Shown here one piece after another: positions 5,538-5,899 of a stretch of DNA of 5,899 nt; within the stretch, counting starts at the first letter, position 1; each line of letters begins with the position of its first letter. The stretch comes from an uncultured Lacticaseibacillus sp. (GTDB lineage: Bacteria > Bacillota > Bacilli > Lactobacillales > Lactobacillaceae), in assembly GCA_934293835.1 (NCBI GenBank), contig CAKQZO010000107.1, positions 1-5,899 on the forward strand. Direction: 5' to 3'. Position numbers and translations under genes: made by a program. Under the pieces are notes generated by a model that saw nothing but the letters and a program-made list of their open reading frames with translations, had not been told where the DNA came from and made no database searches.

Positions 5538-5627
5538 CTACTTGCGGCCATCTAGCCAGTGATCTACCATAAGTAAGATCACACCAACAAGTAGGGGCGC
5601 GATAATCGCTTGATCGAATACGGACAT
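5538..5627 (-). CDS. Fst/Lpt-family type I toxin peptide
   Basis: A 29-residue ORF resembling Fst/Lpt-family membrane toxins of type I toxin-antitoxin systems, which disturb the cell membrane when overexpressed. The peptide has a short N-terminal MSVFDQ, one hydrophobic transmembrane segment with the family-like IIAPLLVGVILLMV (8-21, Pro11 and Gly15 in the usual spacing), and a polar, charged tail DHWLDGRK (22-29). This is the same architecture as pAD1 Fst, whose core reads IAPIFVGLVLEM. The ATG at 5627 is preceded by AAAGGTGGTG with suitable spacing. TATAAT lies 56 bp upstream and a terminator about 40 bp downstream, giving a message of about 209 nt, similar to RNA I of pAD1 (about 210 nt). 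The start region is mirrored in the divergent small RNA to the right. It is too short for routine gene callers. Confidence 0.82.
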   Translation of the reverse strand: MSVFDQAIIAPLLVGVILLMVDHWLDGRK

Positions 5628-5639
5628 GCTCACCACCAC
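5612..5639. repeat. Direct repeat copy 1, over the toxin start
   Basis: Plus-strand copy covering toxin codons 1-6, the start codon and the Shine-Dalgarno. It begins GATCGAATACGGACATG and ends CACCACCAC. It aligns with 5759-5782 at 21 of 24 positions when a 4-nt GCTC insertion in this copy is skipped. It is analogous to the DR elements of the pAD1 par locus. Confidence 0.75.
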
Positions 5640-5682
5640 CTTTCGGCGCGGTATCGCGTTCGCAAGGCGCAATGGCAACATA

Positions 5683-5688
5683 ATTATA
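5683..5688 (-). promoter_or_regulatory. -10 element of the toxin promoter
   Basis: A perfect TATAAT on the minus strand, directly preceded by TG. No convincing -35 is seen 16-18 bp upstream (TACTCC there). Initiation near 5676 would give a leader of about 49 nt containing the short palindrome CGCGATACCGCG and a CTTGCG. Confidence 0.6.
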
Positions 5689-5721
5689 CATGAAACGCAA
5701 TCCCAGGAGTACCCCGGGTGG

Positions 5722-5751
5722 TTGTCGAGCTAGTTACATTCATGCTATACT
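5722..5751 (+). promoter_or_regulatory. Promoter of the antitoxin RNA
   Basis: TTGTCG (5722-5727), an 18-bp spacer and TATACT (5746-5751), with TGC just before the -10, form a strong extended -10 promoter. Initiation is expected at A5758, so the RNA would begin exactly with the toxin-complementary segment. Confidence 0.7.
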
Positions 5752-5758
5752 ATACCCA

Positions 5759-5782
5759 GATCGAAGACGGGCATACCGCCAC
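5759..5782. repeat. Direct repeat copy 2, within the antitoxin RNA
   Basis: This is the partner of the repeat over the toxin start. It begins GATCGAAGACGGGCAT and ends ACCGCCAC, in the same orientation on the plus strand. Because the toxin is read from the minus strand, this copy gives an antisense transcript. Confidence 0.75.
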
Positions 5783-5785
5783 ATT

Positions 5786-5817
5786 CCGCACAGACCGCAA
5801 GCTGTGCGGTCTTTTTT
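5786..5817 (+). terminator. Intrinsic terminator of the antitoxin RNA
   Basis: Two alternative stems are possible. CCGCACAG (5786-5793) with CTGTGCGG (5802-5809) exposes the loop ACCGCAAG. GACCGCA (5793-5799) with TGCGGTC (5805-5811) abuts the six-T run at 5812-5817 directly. No T-run follows on the minus strand, so it is not bidirectional. Confidence 0.85.
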
Positions 5818-5824
5818 GTGCCCG

Positions 5825-5899
5825 GCAGATTGTCAAACTAAGTGCAACACTTTATCAAAGAAAACCTCAGATGGGCTTTTATAGTCTAAAACCTTTCTA
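5825..5899 (-). mobile_element. IS30-family insertion sequence, right end cut by the window
   Basis: The window ends inside an IS30-family element. The visible part is the 3' end of its transposase and the terminal sequence AGATTGTCAAACTAAGTGC read inward on the plus strand, in which the transposase stop overlaps the terminal repeat, as is usual in lactobacillal IS30 elements. The exact boundary is uncertain by a few bases because the other end is not in view. It lies within about 10 bp of the T-run of the antitoxin terminator. Confidence 0.75.
5833..5899 (-). CDS. IS30-family transposase, C-terminal fragment
   Basis: Only the last 21 codons and the TGA stop (5835-5833) are in the window; the gene enters from the right. 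The readable tail is RKVLDYKSPSEVFFDKVLHL plus V. It matches the usual end of IS30-family transposases of lactobacilli, where a K-x-L-x-Y-x-(T/S)-P-x-E-x-F motif follows the last catalytic Glu of the DDE domain. Whether the rest is intact cannot be judged here. It is transcribed toward the antitoxin RNA gene, so the two are convergent. Confidence 0.82.
   Translation of the reverse strand, partial: RKVLDYKSPSEVFFDKVLHLV

Larger units (their letters stand above)
5758..5817 (+). ncRNA. Predicted antitoxin small RNA (RNA II-like), divergent from toxin
   Basis: A predicted RNA of about 60 nt with its own promoter and intrinsic terminator and no ORF, close to the roughly 65 nt of RNA II from pAD1. 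Nucleotides 5759-5782 are antisense to the toxin mRNA. The first 16 nt (GATCGAAGACGGGCAT) pair with the start codon and codons 2-6 with 14 Watson-Crick pairs, one G-U and one mismatch. ACCGCCAC then pairs with the Shine-Dalgarno segment GTGGTGGT with one G-U, leaving four toxin bases (GAGC) bulged. The terminator loop holds CCGCAAG, complementary to CTTGCGG in the toxin terminator loop. This predicts block of toxin translation in trans. Unlike par of pAD1, the two genes are divergent and do not overlap. Alternatively it is the RNA of a second module whose toxin was lost at the IS junction. Confidence 0.72.

Noticed and set aside
5515..5700. 61-residue minus-strand frame through the toxin region
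   Set aside because: It uses another frame from the 29-residue toxin ORF, starts upstream near the TATAAT box without a ribosome site, and looks like random sequence.
1..5899. CRISPR array, tRNA or rRNA genes
   Set aside because: No regularly spaced repeats and no tRNA cloverleaf or rRNA motifs were seen anywhere in the window.

Overview
The window looks like a chromosomal segment of a GC-rich member of the Lactobacillaceae. The basis is a PepC-type cysteine aminopeptidase with strong GGAGG ribosome binding sites, a CsbD-like stress protein, an Fst/Lpt-type small toxin, and an IS30-family transposase tail of the kind common in lactobacilli. The species cannot be named from the sequence alone.

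Left part (1-2840): a trimeric-type dUTPase (dut-like, minus strand) is divergent from a small YjdJ-type GNAT acetyltransferase. The two candidate promoters appear to share one palindromic -35 hexamer (TTGTAA/TTACAA). The GNAT gene is followed after 38 bp by pepC (aminopeptidase C, bleomycin hydrolase family), and then by a short CsbD-like gene with its own promoter. Roles run from nucleotide-pool sanitation (dUTPase) through peptide utilisation (PepC) to general stress (CsbD-like); there is no obvious single pathway.

Middle (2847-4440): immediately after csbD lies a gene-free, largely palindromic element of about 172 bp. It has 14-bp perfect terminal inverted repeats and AAATAG-like flanks, so it looks like a MITE or foldback remnant. 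Its left end supplies the csbD terminator. A ClC-family chloride channel/transporter gene follows on the minus strand, with a good promoter and a terminator hairpin directly after its stop codon.

Right part (4441-5899): a cofactor-dependent phosphoglycerate mutase (minus strand) is followed by about 710 bp without a large gene. That stretch holds the most interesting content. It contains (i) a decayed coding fragment with an in-frame stop, (ii) an unlisted 29-residue ORF that looks like an Fst/Lpt-family type I toxin, with TATAAT box, ribosome binding site and terminator, and (iii) a divergently encoded RNA of about 60 nt with an extended -10 promoter and intrinsic terminator. The 5' half of this RNA is antisense to the toxin's Shine-Dalgarno and start codon, and its terminator loop is complementary to the toxin terminator loop. 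I read this as a complete type I toxin-antitoxin module in a divergent layout, unlike the convergent, shared-terminator layout of the classical pAD1 par locus. An IS30-family element begins within about 10 bp of the antitoxin terminator and runs off the window end.
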